The notes: generated by a model from the letters alone, not told the origin. Shown: positions 23,822 to 34,030, counted from the first letter of the stretch. The stretch is DNA of 47,887 nt from Rhodospirillaceae bacterium (GCA_018666155.1 JABJAH010000031.1:1-47887); one strand, 5' to 3'. Numbers and translations: made by a program.

Positions 23822-25354
23822 TTAGAGCGGAATATTGCCGTGCTTTTTCCACGGATTCTTGATGTCCTTCGTCCGCAACATCGCTAACGCGTTGCAAACA
23901 CGACGCCGCGTACCGTGAGGCATGATGACATCATCTATAAATCCGAGGTTTGCAGCGCGGAACGGATTAGCGAAGTTTTCTTCGTATTCCTTGGTGCGGG
24001 CAGCAATCTTTTTTGAATCGCCAATATCTTGGCGGAAAATAATCTCAACGGCGCCTTTCGCCCCCATGACGGCGATCTCAGCCGTCGGCCAGGCAAAGTT
24101 CACATCGCCGCCGATGTGTTTGGAGCTCATCACGTCATAGGCACCGCCATAAGCTTTGCGCGTAATAACCGTAACTTTCGGCACCGTTGCTTCAGCATAG
24201 GCGAATAGAAGTTTCGCACCGTGCTTAATAATACCGCCGTATTCCTGATCGGTCCCCGGCATAAACCCTGGAACATCAACGAAGGTAAGAAGAGGAATGT
24301 TGAAACAATCGCAGAAGCGAACAAACCGAGCAGCCTTGCGGCTGGATTCAATATCCAAACAGCCCGCAAGCACCATCGGTTGGTTGGCGACGATGCCGAC
24401 CGGCTGACCTTCCATACGGCCAAAGCCAATGATCATGTTTTTGGCAAAGTGCTCACCGATTTCAAAGAAGTCGCCCTCGTCGACCACTTTGCTAATCAGC
24501 TCTTTCATATCGTAGGGCTTGTTGGCGTTGTCCGGTACCAGCGTATCGAGCGACAAGTCGTCACGATCCGGTGGGTCAACAGTTGGGATAACCGGAGGCT
24601 TTTCTTTGTTGTTCAGTGGTAAGAAGTCTAGCAGCCGGCGTAGTTGCAGCAGAGCCTCGACATCATTCTCGAACACACCATCAGCCACACCAGACTTGGA
24701 GGCATGGGTCATCGCGCCGCCGAGCTCTTCCTGAGTGACGGTTTCATGTGTAACGGTTTTCACCACGTCGGGTCCGGTCACGAACATGTAAGATGTGTCT
24801 TTGACCATAAAAATAAAATCGGTGATCGCAGGTGAGTAGACAGCGCCGCCGGCACACGGTCCCATCACCATCGAGATTTGCGGAACGACACCCGACGCGC
24901 GGACGTTTTGATAAAACACGTCAGCGTATCCAGCGAGAGACGCCACCCCTTCTTGAATACGCGCACCACCGGAATCGTTAAGGCCGATGACAGGAGCCCC
25001 AACCTGAACCGCCTTTTCCATGACTTTCAGAATTTTCTTGGCGTGCGATTCAGAGAGCGACCCACCAATAACGGTAAAATCCTGGCTAAACACAAAAACC
25101 GGCCGGCCGTTAACCGTGCCGTAGCCGGTGATGACGCCATCGCCCGGGACTTTTTGTTCTGCCATACCAAAATCAACACAGCGATGCTCGACGAACATGT
25201 CCCATTCTTCGAACGAGCCGGCATCAAAAAGAACGTCAATCCGTTCACGCGCCGTCAGTTTTCCTTTGGAATGCTGGACATCAATCCGACGTTGACCACC
25301 GCCCAACCTGGCTTCGGCCCGTTTTTCCTCGAGTTTCTTGACGATTTCGCTCAT
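23822..25354 (-). CDS. pccB: Propionyl-CoA carboxylase beta subunit (carboxyltransferase)
   Basis: Moves the carboxyl group from biotin to propionyl-CoA. The 510-residue protein shows [13 protein letters not shown], GASLxGY-type segments around [23 protein letters not shown] and the C-terminal [14 protein letters not shown]. Length matches PccB. The ATG at 25352-25354 with AAGGGG upstream is preferred over an in-frame GTG at 25381. Propionyl-CoA from odd-chain fatty acids and branched amino acids would be the substrate; the methylmalonyl-CoA mutase genes are not in the window. Confidence 0.94.
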   Translation of the reverse strand: MSEIVKKLEEKRAEARLGGGQRRIDVQHSKGKLTARERIDVLFDAGSFEEWDMFVEHRCVDFGMAEQKVPGDGVITGYGTVNGRPVFVFSQDFTVIGGSLSESHAKKILKVMEKAVQVGAPVIGLNDSGGARIQEGVASLAGYADVFYQNVRASGVVPQISMVMGPCAGGAVYSPAITDFIFMVKDTSYMFVTGPDVVKTVTHETVTQEELGGAMTHASKSGVADGVFENDVEALLQLRRLLDFLPLNNKEKPPVIPTVDPPDRDDLSLDTLVPDNANKPYDMKELISKVVDEGDFFEIGEHFAKNMIIGFGRMEGQPVGIVANQPMVLAGCLDIESSRKAARFVRFCDCFNIPLLTFVDVPGFMPGTDQEYGGIIKHGAKLLFAYAEATVPKVTVITRKAYGGAYDVMSSKHIGGDVNFAWPTAEIAVMGAKGAVEIIFRQDIGDSKKIAARTKEYEENFANPFRAANLGFIDDVIMPHGTRRRVCNALAMLRTKDIKNPWKKHGNIPL

Positions 25355-25531
25355 TAGATCCCCTTTACCGCTCTCCGGCACCTTACGGACCGGTTACGGT
25401 TTTATAATGGTCTAGGGGATAGCATACCGAAGCCTCTGGGGAACGAAAAAAGACCGGATCCTTGCGACTTTCGGGAGAAAACCGACAGTAAACATGGACA
25501 ATATAGGGATGGGCTCCGTATACACTTGGCC

Positions 25532-26098
25532 ATGAACCCATTACTTAAGCTTGCCTTAGAACTCGGCCCCTTGGTCGTCTTCTTCATCACCAACACGCAG
25601 CTCGGTATTTTCACCGCTACCATCGCTTTCATGGCCGCGACGTTGTTCTCTCTGGCTGTGTCTTATGCGATCAACCGCACCATCCCGACCATGCCGCTGG
25701 TCACTGCGGTCTTCGTGATGATTTTCGGTGGCCTAACGATTTGGCTGCAAGATGAAACCTTCATAAAGGTGAAGCCGACGATCGTTAACCTCTTGTTTGC
25801 GTCGATCCTGACGTTCGGTCTTGTGACCGGGCGCCTATTCCTAAAGATGGTTTTGGACTCTGCCTTCGCCATATCAGACACAGGTTGGCTAAAAATGACG
25901 CGCGCCTGGATCGGCTTCTTCATTTTCTTGGCCATTCTCAACGAAGTCGTATGGCGCACGGTATCGACCGATACTTGGGTCTCATTCAAGGTTTTTGGCG
26001 TAATGCCCCTGACCCTATTGTTCAGCTTTTCATTGGTGCCGATTATTACCAAGCACGCGATTGAAACTCCGGACGAAGAAACGCCCAGCACTGATTAG
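25532..26098 (+). CDS. yciB: Inner membrane septation/permeability protein YciB
   Basis: A 188-residue polytopic membrane protein with about five hydrophobic segments. It starts MNPLLKLALELGPLVVFFI, the typical YciB/IspZ N-terminus, and contains LQDETFIKVKPTIVNLLF and MTRAWIGFFIFLA. YciB is linked to cell-envelope integrity and intracellular septation. The ATG at 25532 is preferred; an in-frame TTG at 25526 is possible. It is divergent from pccB and convergent with the ATP12 gene, the stops being three bases apart. Confidence 0.9.
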   Translation: MNPLLKLALELGPLVVFFITNTQLGIFTATIAFMAATLFSLAVSYAINRTIPTMPLVTAVFVMIFGGLTIWLQDETFIKVKPTIVNLLFASILTFGLVTGRLFLKMVLDSAFAISDTGWLKMTRAWIGFFIFLAILNEVVWRTVSTDTWVSFKVFGVMPLTLLFSFSLVPIITKHAIETPDEETPSTD

Positions 26099-26101
26099 AA
26101 A

Positions 26102-26869
26102 TTACGTGCTCAGCTTCATGAACGTTTCGACCGCTAAAATATCTGAGGCAAGGCCAGCTATGCGGTCGAGTGCTTCCTGATCCTCACCCCATTTTTCCAT
26201 TTGCCAGGTCTCGTCAAGATTTGCAGCTGCAGCTGTCTCTGCACTCGAAAGTTTGCCGCCAACGAGCGCCAACCCCAGTGAGAGTGAAGCCGTCAGACCA
26301 GCTGTCGCCTGCATGCAGGTGAGTTCGGTCGTGTTGAGGGCGGCTAAAGCTTGCTCCGCCCTGCGATGAGACTCGTCGGGGTGTGATAAGGGCATTAGCC
26401 CGGTTCCCACCGTTAGAACAACGTCATGGGTGTGCGCCAGCCAATCAAGAACCGGCTGCCAGATGGCTGACTGACGCTCGACTAAGTCCGGTGGATCATC
26501 TACGCGGTAACAAAGTAGGTCCGTATCCAAATAACTCAGGAGGTCCGCTACAACTGTGTCCGCATTCGGAGCAATGCGATCCAAGGACGTATTCAGCAGT
26601 TTCGTCAGCGGCATCAACCCGGGGGTAATATGCTCCGTCTGACTATCCCACTCCACACTGATGGCCTCGGCCAGCGCTTTAGACGGTGTCTCAAGCTTAG
26701 TGCGGCCGGGCGTATGCAGCGGACGATCATCCAGCGCCACGCCAAACAGATTGCCCTCGTGAACGACTGCAACAGATTTATAGACTCGTTTTCGTCTGGT
26801 TTCTTGGGTCGGAAGTTTAACCGTGACGCCTTTATTTTTTGGCAAGGTGCCACGTCCGCGCTGCTTCAC
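26102..26869 (-). CDS. ATP12-family F1-ATPase assembly chaperone
   Basis: ATP12 proteins help assemble the alpha subunits of F1 ATP synthase; they occur in mitochondria and alphaproteobacteria. The 255-residue protein has KRVYKSVAVV, VALDDRPLHTPGRTKL, AEAISVEWDSQ, the TDLLCYR segment and a C-terminal DETWQMEKWGEDQEA, as in the family. The start shown is GTG (26867-26869), overlapping the end of the asmA gene by 38 bases; a TTG eight codons later would reduce the overlap. It is last in the degP-to-ATP12 run. Confidence 0.88.
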   Translation of the reverse strand: MKQRGRGTLPKNKGVTVKLPTQETRRKRVYKSVAVVHEGNLFGVALDDRPLHTPGRTKLETPSKALAEAISVEWDSQTEHITPGLMPLTKLLNTSLDRIAPNADTVVADLLSYLDTDLLCYRVDDPPDLVERQSAIWQPVLDWLAHTHDVVLTVGTGLMPLSHPDESHRRAEQALAALNTTELTCMQATAGLTASLSLGLALVGGKLSSAETAAAANLDETWQMEKWGEDQEALDRIAGLASDILAVETFMKLST

Positions 26870-28634
26870 AGGTATCGCCAGAGGATTGGCCGCGCTCGAG
26901 CGCCCCTTCCGCTAGCAACGACGCACCACCTGTCGCAAAGGCGCCGGCGATCGAGCCCAATGACTTAACTGCGCCCGCCGCATCAATGCCGATCCCTGGG
27001 TTAGACAACGGCCCGCTAATCTTGACGATTTGAACCAGCTTACCCATGCCGATGCCCAGCCCTTCCTTCGCCTTGGGGCGTATGTTCAGGCTCAGCTTTT
27101 CTTCAGCGAGATTGATGGTCCCCGACGACGTAATTTCCATGCGATCAGAAACAAAGGCAATTCCCTTTTCCGAACGCGCGACCCCATCTTGAACCTGTAG
27201 GTTCACCACGGCGCATTGCGCGACAGTGAATTCTTCTTGGTCAGAAAACGGGTTAATTTTAGACATCAGCTGCGCCAGGAAATCTGCGCCTGCGAGATTG
27301 ATGGCGTCGTTGCGAATGCGCGCTTCCCCCATACCGCCAACGACAGCGCCGTCCAGGCTCGCCATCAAGGCAGCCACACTTTTTCCGCCGCCTTTAAGGT
27401 TTAAGTCAAAGTCGAGGGCGCCGTCCGTTATCACGTCGGTCGCATCGAGGTCCTTGGCGAGCACTTCCGACGACATCCCACTGCCAGTCGCCTTTATTGT
27501 TATGTTGCCCGCCGGTGCGGAGAACACGACATCGGAACTGATTGAACCGCCCGCGAGATTGGCGGTTTGTGTCTGAGAAAATTTGCCGTTGTCGAGGCTC
27601 AAATTCAACTTGGCATCCGTCAGTGCAAGGGCTTTGACCAAAACGACGCGCCCAATCTCTATGTCAATGTCGGCATCTACCGCCGTCAAGGCATCCATCG
27701 GTATCGGATCAGCCGGAAACAGTTTATCCGTCGCCTCTTCAGCCGGAGGTAGCTTTGTTAAATCAATGGTGTCTGACGTGACCGATCCGCTAATTTTTGG
27801 CCGCGTTACCGCCAAGTCCGCAATCAAGTCCGCATCAAATTCGAAACCGGCCAAGTTTAAAGAAAGTTTGACGGGGAAGTCTCCGTCCATCGTCACCAGG
27901 CGCCCCAGAGGGCCGACTTGACCCTCCGCGCCGATCGCCTGCCCGGCGACAACTGAGTCTAACGAAACATCTGTTCCGCCAGACGCCGCTTCGAGTTCAA
28001 GCGATGAAACCGTAATTTCTGTCTCGTCACCTGCAGACGTCAACGTCGCTGCAAGGTTATCCAGAGCAACTCGCTGCACATCGGGCGCTAACAGATCACC
28101 GGATATGTTAACGCGGAGACGATCCAAGGTTGCTGATACATCGGATTTTGCTTGAGCGTCCTTGAAGGCCAGAATGGCGCCATCAATCTCGATAGCGGAG
28201 ATCGCTAAAGCACTGGCTTCGGCCTCAGCATCGGCCACGGTTTCTTCGCTTTGGAATTCCCGATTGGCCTGTCCTTGGGCGTTGCGCTCCAACAGTATGT
28301 CTGGATTGATAAGAGCAAGGCGCCTGACTTCGATATTGCCGAAGACAAGGGGCAGCAACGGAACGGATGCTTCAATGCGTTCGATCACAGCCATGTCAGA
28401 CCGAGACCCCCATTCCGCGTTTTGAAAACGGACGCCGTTCAACTCAATAGCCGGGCTCAACGAAACAGAAAGCTCCAGCTCTCCTTCTATAGTGAGTGTT
28501 CGGCCAGTGGCGGCAGCGACCTGGTCTTGGATGACGCCTTTGTACTGATTGATGTCTACCGTTGCTAAAACAACGAATACGCCGGCGACTAAAACGACGA
28601 CGACTCCGCCAGCAATAATTGCGATCCGCTTCAT
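26832..28634 (-). CDS. AsmA-family envelope protein
   Basis: A 600-residue protein with one N-terminal membrane anchor (residues about 4-26). A long beta-rich body faces the periplasm. N-terminal DINQYKGVIQDQVAAATGR and the later FDLNLKGGGKSVAALMASLDG are typical AsmA signatures. AsmA-like proteins are linked to phospholipid transport between the membranes and outer-membrane assembly. The ATG overlaps the HAD-gene stop as ATGA. Confidence 0.88.
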   Translation of the reverse strand: MKRIAIIAGGVVVVLVAGVFVVLATVDINQYKGVIQDQVAAATGRTLTIEGELELSVSLSPAIELNGVRFQNAEWGSRSDMAVIERIEASVPLLPLVFGNIEVRRLALINPDILLERNAQGQANREFQSEETVADAEAEASALAISAIEIDGAILAFKDAQAKSDVSATLDRLRVNISGDLLAPDVQRVALDNLAATLTSAGDETEITVSSLELEAASGGTDVSLDSVVAGQAIGAEGQVGPLGRLVTMDGDFPVKLSLNLAGFEFDADLIADLAVTRPKISGSVTSDTIDLTKLPPAEEATDKLFPADPIPMDALTAVDADIDIEIGRVVLVKALALTDAKLNLSLDNGKFSQTQTANLAGGSISSDVVFSAPAGNITIKATGSGMSSEVLAKDLDATDVITDGALDFDLNLKGGGKSVAALMASLDGAVVGGMGEARIRNDAINLAGADFLAQLMSKINPFSDQEEFTVAQCAVVNLQVQDGVARSEKGIAFVSDRMEITSSGTINLAEEKLSLNIRPKAKEGLGIGMGKLVQIVKISGPLSNPGIGIDAAGAVKSLGSIAGAFATGGASLLAEGALERGQSSGDTCEAARTWHLAKK

Positions 28635-29314
28635 GCCTGTGCCCCTTGTTGAAAAACGTTTGCGATGACCTGTGGCAGGTCCTCGATTGCCTCTACTATA
28701 TGGTGTGAACCGGCGCGCTCAAGCTCGCATACCGGGTGGTTACCCCACGACACACCAACGCCAAAAACCCCGGCATTCCGGGCCATTTCAAGATCAAAAA
28801 CCGTATCCCCAACCATGACCGTACGGCTGGCCGGAATTCCGGTTTCGGCCATCGCCGACTCGATCATGCCGGGATGCGGCTTACTTGGATTAGTATCCGG
28901 CGTCTGCACCGTGTCAAACCACCCCCCCATATTATAGCGGGTGCAGAAATGCTCGACACCGCGGCGTGCTTTGCCCGTCGCTATGCCCAGTAAATACCCC
29001 GCATCACGCAAGGCTCTCACGGCCTCATGTGCACCGATGAACAATGATTCAGGGTCCGCAGGGTCTGCCCGCATACGCAAAGCCTCAACACGATAGGCGT
29101 CAAGTACGCCGGCACGAGAACGAGAACTCTCATCAGGGAAGAGTTCTTCAATCGCGCGTTCCAATGACAAGCCTATAATCCGGCCAGTAGCTTCGTCGGT
29201 TGGATGCGGTATACCCGCCTCGTCTGCCGCAACGTTCATAATATGTATGATCAATTGGCGGCTATCGACCAAGGTTCCGTCAAGATCAAGAATAACGAGA
29301 GAAAGTTCAGACAA
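28631..29314 (-). CDS. HAD-superfamily phosphatase, phosphoglycolate phosphatase-like
   Basis: A 227-residue HAD subfamily IA hydrolase. Motif I is LDLDGTLVDS (nucleophile Asp10, acid/base Asp12), motif II/III lies around GIATGKARRG and KPHPGM, and motif IV is MVGDTVFDLEMARNAG. Likely substrates are small phosphoesters such as phosphoglycolate, but this is not fixed by sequence. The start is TTG (29312-29314), since no ATG fits the fold's N-terminus. It follows rluC by 11 bases and overlaps asmA by four. Confidence 0.88.
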   Translation of the reverse strand: MSELSLVILDLDGTLVDSRQLIIHIMNVAADEAGIPHPTDEATGRIIGLSLERAIEELFPDESSRSRAGVLDAYRVEALRMRADPADPESLFIGAHEAVRALRDAGYLLGIATGKARRGVEHFCTRYNMGGWFDTVQTPDTNPSKPHPGMIESAMAETGIPASRTVMVGDTVFDLEMARNAGVFGVGVSWGNHPVCELERAGSHHIVEAIEDLPQVIANVFQQGAQA

Positions 29315-29325
29315 GGCTATAAATC

Positions 29326-30297
29326 TTACACGTCGTCAGCTTCGGACTCTTCGAATCCGAAATACTTAAACGTTTCTGCCATTTGAGGCGGGAGCGGAGC
29401 AGATACTGTAAGCGAACGTCCCGATGCACGAGGTATTTTGATGCCACGGGCAAAAAGGTGGAGCGTTTTAGCGCCCGGCAAGTCAGCCAAGAAAGCTGTT
29501 CGACCACCATATTTGCCATCACCCAAGATCGGGGTGTCGATGGCCGCGCAATGCACACGAAGCTGATGTGTCCGACCGGTCCGAGGTCGAAGATCAAGCC
29601 ATGACACTTTTCGGGCTGCGCTAGCAATCACTTTGAAATCTGTGATCGCCGACTTGCCGTGCTCCGCATCGACGTGCATGCGTTCATCTTGCGGGCCACC
29701 ACTCTTCGCAACGGCGGCCTCTATCTGACCGTCAGGCACCTCGGGGCAACCAATGACCACAGCCCAGTACAACTTTTCAGTCTCACGATGGCGGAACGCC
29801 TTGGTGAGTTCAGCAGCAGCCTTAGCAGAACGACCGAGCAACATAACACCGGCGGTATCCTTATCGAGACGGTGGACAAGGCGTGGGCGATCTTTCGCAC
29901 CGAATTTCAATTCATCAAGCGCGCCGTCAATATGAACGGTGATGCCGCTTCCGCCCTGAACCGCGATACCCGCGGGCTTGTTAATCGCAAGCACGTCATC
30001 ATCTTTGTAAAGAATATTGTCTCTTAACTGCCGCACCAGTCCGGGGTCGGGTTCCATCGAACGACCGGGCTGCGGGTCCTCCGTAAATGAGTCCGGCATA
30101 GGTGGAATGCGCAGTTCCTGCCCTGGCTCAAGTCTTAGGTTCGCCTTCGCCCGCGCGCCATCGACACGGACCTGTCCTTTGCGCAGCATTTTCTCGAGCT
30201 GACCATGTTTTAACGCCGGGAAGTGACGCTTGAACCATCGATCTAAACGAATATCCGCTTCGTCAGCCGAAACAGACCGGTGATGGACGCCACTCAT
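29326..30297 (-). CDS. rluC: Ribosomal large subunit pseudouridine synthase, RluC/RluD family
   Basis: Isomerises specific uridines of 23S rRNA to pseudouridine. The 323-residue protein has an N-terminal S4 RNA-binding domain (about 14-65), then NKPAGIAVQGG and the catalytic HRLDKDTAG with Asp145. RTGRTHQLRVHCA follows. RluC is the best match by layout; RluD cannot be excluded. The ATG overlaps the crcB stop as ATGA. Confidence 0.9.
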   Translation of the reverse strand: MSGVHHRSVSADEADIRLDRWFKRHFPALKHGQLEKMLRKGQVRVDGARAKANLRLEPGQELRIPPMPDSFTEDPQPGRSMEPDPGLVRQLRDNILYKDDDVLAINKPAGIAVQGGSGITVHIDGALDELKFGAKDRPRLVHRLDKDTAGVMLLGRSAKAAAELTKAFRHRETEKLYWAVVIGCPEVPDGQIEAAVAKSGGPQDERMHVDAEHGKSAITDFKVIASAARKVSWLDLRPRTGRTHQLRVHCAAIDTPILGDGKYGGRTAFLADLPGAKTLHLFARGIKIPRASGRSLTVSAPLPPQMAETFKYFGFEESEADDV

Positions 30298-30680
30298 GCG
30301 AGGATTCCCTTGGTTACGGCCATACCGGCAAACAGCGCACCGATGCTCAACACAACCGATCCAATGACGTAGCCACCAGCAGAGACAATGGCGTTTCTCT
30401 CAACAAGCGTCGCCACATCAAGTGAGAATGCAGAGAATGTTGTAAAGCCGCCGAGCAACCCAACCATAAGAAAGGCCTGCCCGGTTTGGCCAACAGACCA
30501 CCGCAGCGCAATTGCCGTAACAAGGACGCCCATAACAAATGAACCAATGACGTTGACGGATAGAGTCCACCACGGAAAGCCGACGCCCACCAACCGCTGA
30601 ACCATAACCGTTACCAGATATCGCGCGGCTGATCCTACGGCTCCTCCAGCAGCAACGGCGGTGACGACAGTCCAGTTCAT
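30294..30680 (-). CDS. crcB: Fluoride exporter CrcB/Fluc
   Basis: A 128-residue four-helix inner-membrane channel that removes fluoride. Visible motifs are GGAVGSAARYLV at the N-terminus and GLLGGFTTFSAFSLD in the middle, which supplies the fluoride-pathway Phe/Thr residues. Length is normal for a single-copy homodimeric Fluc. No fluoride riboswitch can precede it, because its ATG overlaps the rarA stop. Confidence 0.94.
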   Translation of the reverse strand: MNWTVVTAVAAGGAVGSAARYLVTVMVQRLVGVGFPWWTLSVNVIGSFVMGVLVTAIALRWSVGQTGQAFLMVGLLGGFTTFSAFSLDVATLVERNAIVSAGGYVIGSVVLSIGALFAGMAVTKGILA

Positions 30681-32017
30681 TGATCATCCTTCGGTTTAGA
30701 GTTTTTGTCGCGTCGGAGCTTATCCCAATAGGCCAGCCTCTTGCGGATTTCTCGCTCAAAGCCACGCTCGGGCGGATCGTAGTAAGTCTCACGCTGCATG
30801 TCGTCTGGGAAATAGTCCTGCCCTGAAAAGCCGTCCTCAGAATTGTGGTCGTAGGCGTAATCTTTGCCATAACCCATAGTTTTCATCATCTGCGTCGGCG
30901 CATTGAGAATGTGCTTGGGTGGCATCAATGAGCCGGTTTTTTGCGCGGCCTGTTTGGCCTGGCTAAATGCCCTGTACGCGGCGTTGGATTTGGGGGCCGT
31001 CCCGAGATAGAGGACCAGTTGGGCTATTGCTAAATCTCCTTCAGGCGACCCCAGACGGTCATAGGTATCCCATGCGGCAAGAGCTTGAGTGATGGCTTGA
31101 GGGTCAGCCAGCCCGATGTCTTCAACAGCGAAGCGTGTCAGCCTGCGCAGAATATAAATTGGGTCTTCGCCACCATCCAACATGCGGCTAACCCAATACA
31201 AAGCAGCATCAGGATCAGAGCCACGCAGAGATTTGTGAACTGCGCTGATGAGGTTGTAATGCCCGTCTCGGTCCTTGTCGTATACCGGCGCCCGGCGTTG
31301 AAGGGTCGCTGCAAGGTCAACGGACGTCATAGGGCTAGACGGCGGTTCAAGCGCAAGCAACTCTTCGGCCAGTGCCAAGATATGACGACCGTCGCCATCA
31401 GCCATCGCACGGAGCGCAGACCTTGCGTCAGCATCAAGCGGCAGTTGGCTATCGGCTTCATCCTCAGCACGAACCAACAGTGTTTCCAGAGCTGCATCGT
31501 CGAGGCGATGTAAGACGAGAACTTGGCATCGGGAAAGTAAGGCTGCATTTAATTCGAACGAGGGATTCTCGGTTGTCGCGCCCACTAAGATAATCGTGCC
31601 GTCTTCGACAACCGGCAGAAATGCATCCTGCTGCGCCCGATTGAAGCGGTGGATTTCATCCACAAAAAGCAGCGTACCCTTCCCTTTCGCGGCGCGATCT
31701 CTTGCCGCTGCGAAAACCTTCTTAAGGTCAGCCACGCCAGAGAACACAGCAGATAACGGCTCAAAGTGCAGGTCGGTCTTTCCGGCCAGAAGCCGCGCGA
31801 TGGTTGTTTTCCCGCAGCCTGGGGGGCCCCACAAAATAACCGACGAAATCCGGCCCGCATCGAGCATTCGACCGACCGGTCCAGCTGTGTTGAGCAGATG
31901 GGACTGACCGACAACGGCATCCAAGGCTCCAGGCCGCAAACGATCTGCAAGAGGTTGGCCCGGCGCCGGTTTAATGGGCGCCGCGGCAGAGTCTAAGTCT
32001 TCGAACAGTGTGCTCAC
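30677..32017 (-). CDS. rarA: Replication-associated recombination protein A (AAA+ ATPase)
   Basis: RarA/MgsA acts on stalled replication forks and interacts with SSB. The 446-residue AAA+ protein has PLADRLRPGALDAVVGQ, Walker A GPPGCGKTT, Walker B LLFVDEIHRF and sensor 1 VGATTENPSFE. The C-terminal MgsA domain contains KHILNAPTQMMK and YAYDHN. The start is GTG, overlapping the degP stop as GTGA, so it is coupled to the protease gene. Confidence 0.95.
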   Translation of the reverse strand: MSTLFEDLDSAAAPIKPAPGQPLADRLRPGALDAVVGQSHLLNTAGPVGRMLDAGRISSVILWGPPGCGKTTIARLLAGKTDLHFEPLSAVFSGVADLKKVFAAARDRAAKGKGTLLFVDEIHRFNRAQQDAFLPVVEDGTIILVGATTENPSFELNAALLSRCQVLVLHRLDDAALETLLVRAEDEADSQLPLDADARSALRAMADGDGRHILALAEELLALEPPSSPMTSVDLAATLQRRAPVYDKDRDGHYNLISAVHKSLRGSDPDAALYWVSRMLDGGEDPIYILRRLTRFAVEDIGLADPQAITQALAAWDTYDRLGSPEGDLAIAQLVLYLGTAPKSNAAYRAFSQAKQAAQKTGSLMPPKHILNAPTQMMKTMGYGKDYAYDHNSEDGFSGQDYFPDDMQRETYYDPPERGFEREIRKRLAYWDKLRRDKNSKPKDDQ

Positions 32018-33429
32018 AGCCCAATCGAGCGCTGGATCACCCGTCCACCACGCTTAACGGAAAACGTCCATTGGCGATCTGGTCGGGCAAGAGCAGCTTC
32101 GAGATCTCCGATGTCGGCGATGTCACGACCGTTGACCACAAGTATGAAGTCGCCGGGCGCCAGGCCCGCTTGGCGGGCAAAACTGCGGCGTTTCAGCCGT
32201 AGGACAATAACCCCCTCTTCGGGCTCGATCCCCAATTCCTCTGCCAATGCTGGGTTTAAATTAGCGACAGTTGAGCCGCCAAATGGTGGTGATTGATCAG
32301 ACAATACTGTTTCGTTCCGCGGTGGCTCTTCAGGCGGCTTGACTAGCTGAACCCTGACGAATTTCTGTTCTCCGTTTCGGAACAGCTCAACGTCTGCGCT
32401 CTGGCCTACAACCAGGGTCGCCAACCGATAGCGCAAATTCTCGGCGTCGAGAATTTCGCGGCCGTTTACAGAAACAAGAACATCACCGACTTCGATTCCA
32501 GCGTCCTCACCCGGACTACCTGCATAGACCGAATTGACGATGACACCGAGCGGCAGGTCCAAACCAAGCGCTTCAGCGATTTCCGACGAGACCGATTGGC
32601 CACCAGCGCCAAGCCACGCGCGAACGGCTCGACCTTCTTTCAGTATGCTGTCCAGGACGACGCGGACCATTGGCGTAGGAATGGCAAATCCAATACCCAC
32701 GCTTCCTCCATCTCGGGAATATATGGCCGTGTTAATCCCAACGAGACTGCCATCGATCGAGACTAAGGCACCGCCCGAGTTGCCCGGATTGATGGCGGCG
32801 TCAGTCTGGATGAAAGACCTAAAATCTGAAACACCGACATTTGATCGCGCCACTGCAGAAACGATTCCGCTGGTCACCGTTTGCCCTACGCCAAAGGGAT
32901 TGCCAATCGCCAGCACCAAGTCGCCAACTTCCAACGCATCGGCGTCACCAAGTTGAAGGGCTGGTAGGTCAGCCGGCGCATTGTTAATGCGAAGAACGGC
33001 GAGATCTGTACGTTCATCTGTCCCGACGATTTCCGCATCAAACTCTCTGCGGTCGGACAGGACAACGGTGATTTCATCGGAACCAGCGATAACGTGATTG
33101 TTGGTTACGACGATGCCGTCATTTCGCACAATAACGCCAGATCCAAGCGAATTCTGAATCCGCTCTTTCGGCATCCCAAACCTCTGGCTCCCTTGGTCGC
33201 CAAAGAACCGGCGGAAGAACGGATCATTAAATAGACTTGGTACGCGCTGCTGAACCACCCGCCGTGTATAGACATTGACGACCGCTGGTGCTGTGCGCTT
33301 AACGATAGGCGCGAAGGTCAGCTTAATTTCACCATCAGAACCCGGGACCCGAACAGCCTGTGCGCCTGCCGGTCCAGGTAGAACCAGCAAAGCGACGGCG
33401 AAGACTGTGATCAGGTTTATAAAACGCAT
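32014..33429 (-). CDS. degP: Periplasmic serine protease/chaperone, DegP/DegQ type
   Basis: A 471-residue HtrA-family protease that degrades or refolds damaged envelope proteins. It has a Sec signal peptide (cut after AGA-Q), then the trypsin-like domain with His112 (VVTNNHVI), Asp142 (ERTDLAVL) and Ser218 (NPGNSGGA). Two PDZ domains follow (about 265-360 and 385-471). AGGAG precedes the ATG. It is first in the seven-gene run to ATP12 and lies just beyond the terminator of the ribosomal cluster. Confidence 0.93.
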   Translation of the reverse strand: MRFINLITVFAVALLVLPGPAGAQAVRVPGSDGEIKLTFAPIVKRTAPAVVNVYTRRVVQQRVPSLFNDPFFRRFFGDQGSQRFGMPKERIQNSLGSGVIVRNDGIVVTNNHVIAGSDEITVVLSDRREFDAEIVGTDERTDLAVLRINNAPADLPALQLGDADALEVGDLVLAIGNPFGVGQTVTSGIVSAVARSNVGVSDFRSFIQTDAAINPGNSGGALVSIDGSLVGINTAIYSRDGGSVGIGFAIPTPMVRVVLDSILKEGRAVRAWLGAGGQSVSSEIAEALGLDLPLGVIVNSVYAGSPGEDAGIEVGDVLVSVNGREILDAENLRYRLATLVVGQSADVELFRNGEQKFVRVQLVKPPEEPPRNETVLSDQSPPFGGSTVANLNPALAEELGIEPEEGVIVLRLKRRSFARQAGLAPGDFILVVNGRDIADIGDLEAALARPDRQWTFSVKRGGRVIQRSIGL

Positions 33430-33519
33430 GGGAATTCTCCTGGTTCTCCCCGTCCCCCCTTCATATCAGAAGTAGGAGCCCGGTGGGACCACTGCAATCA
33501 GCACATCAGCCCCAAATAC

Positions 33520-33548
33520 AAAAAAGGCGGACACACATGCCCGCCTTT
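33520..33548 (-). terminator. Intrinsic terminator of the ribosomal-protein cluster
   Basis: About 30 bases after the rplQ stop the minus strand has the perfect stem AAAGGCGG/CCGCCTTT (33541-33548 with 33523-33530) around a ten-base loop, followed directly by a T-run. This is a classic rho-independent terminator, separating rplQ from degP. Confidence 0.88.
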
Positions 33549-33577
33549 CTCGACATTCGATGGGTCGCGGGAAGCCC

Positions 33578-34006
33578 CTACTCTTGCGGCAATTCCTCGT
33601 CGACGGCTTTTTCTTGAACCGGCCCTGAATCAAGGCCCTTAGCGTCGGCATCGCGATCAACCAATTCAATAACCGCCATCGGGGCTGAGTCACCGTATCG
33701 ATATCCTGCCTTTAAAACACGGGTATAACCGCCGGCTCGGTCCGCGTAACGCTCAGCAATTACTGAAAACAACTTCGATACGACTGTCTTGTCGCGAAGT
33801 TTCGCCATGGCTTGACGGCGCGAATGGAGGTCACCTCGTTTAGCAAGGGTAATCAGGCGTTCCGCATAGGGGCGCAAATCTTTTGCTTTGGGAAGCGTCG
33901 TGGTGATTTGTTCATGCTTGAACAGTGCGTTCGCCATATTCGCAAACATTGCCCGACGGTGTTGGCTGGTACGGTTTAATTTCCGACCACTCATTCCATG
34001 CCGCAT
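33578..34006 (-). CDS. rplQ: 50S ribosomal protein L17
   Basis: L17 binds 23S rRNA near the peptide exit tunnel. The 142-residue protein begins [17 protein letters not shown] and has [19 protein letters not shown] and [15 protein letters not shown], all family signatures. An acidic C-terminal tail of about 24 residues extends beyond the conserved core. AAGGAG precedes the ATG. It is the last gene of the cluster, after an rpoA-rplQ gap with two inverted repeats and before the intrinsic terminator. Confidence 0.97.
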   Translation of the reverse strand: MRHGMSGRKLNRTSQHRRAMFANMANALFKHEQITTTLPKAKDLRPYAERLITLAKRGDLHSRRQAMAKLRDKTVVSKLFSVIAERYADRAGGYTRVLKAGYRYGDSAPMAVIELVDRDADAKGLDSGPVQEKAVDEELPQE

Positions 34007-34030
34007 GGTGCTGTCTCCTTACTATCTGAG

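Noticed and set aside
25403..25408. TATAAT upstream of yciB on the plus strand
   Set aside because: No acceptable -35 hexamer at the right distance, and it lies over 120 bases from the gene.
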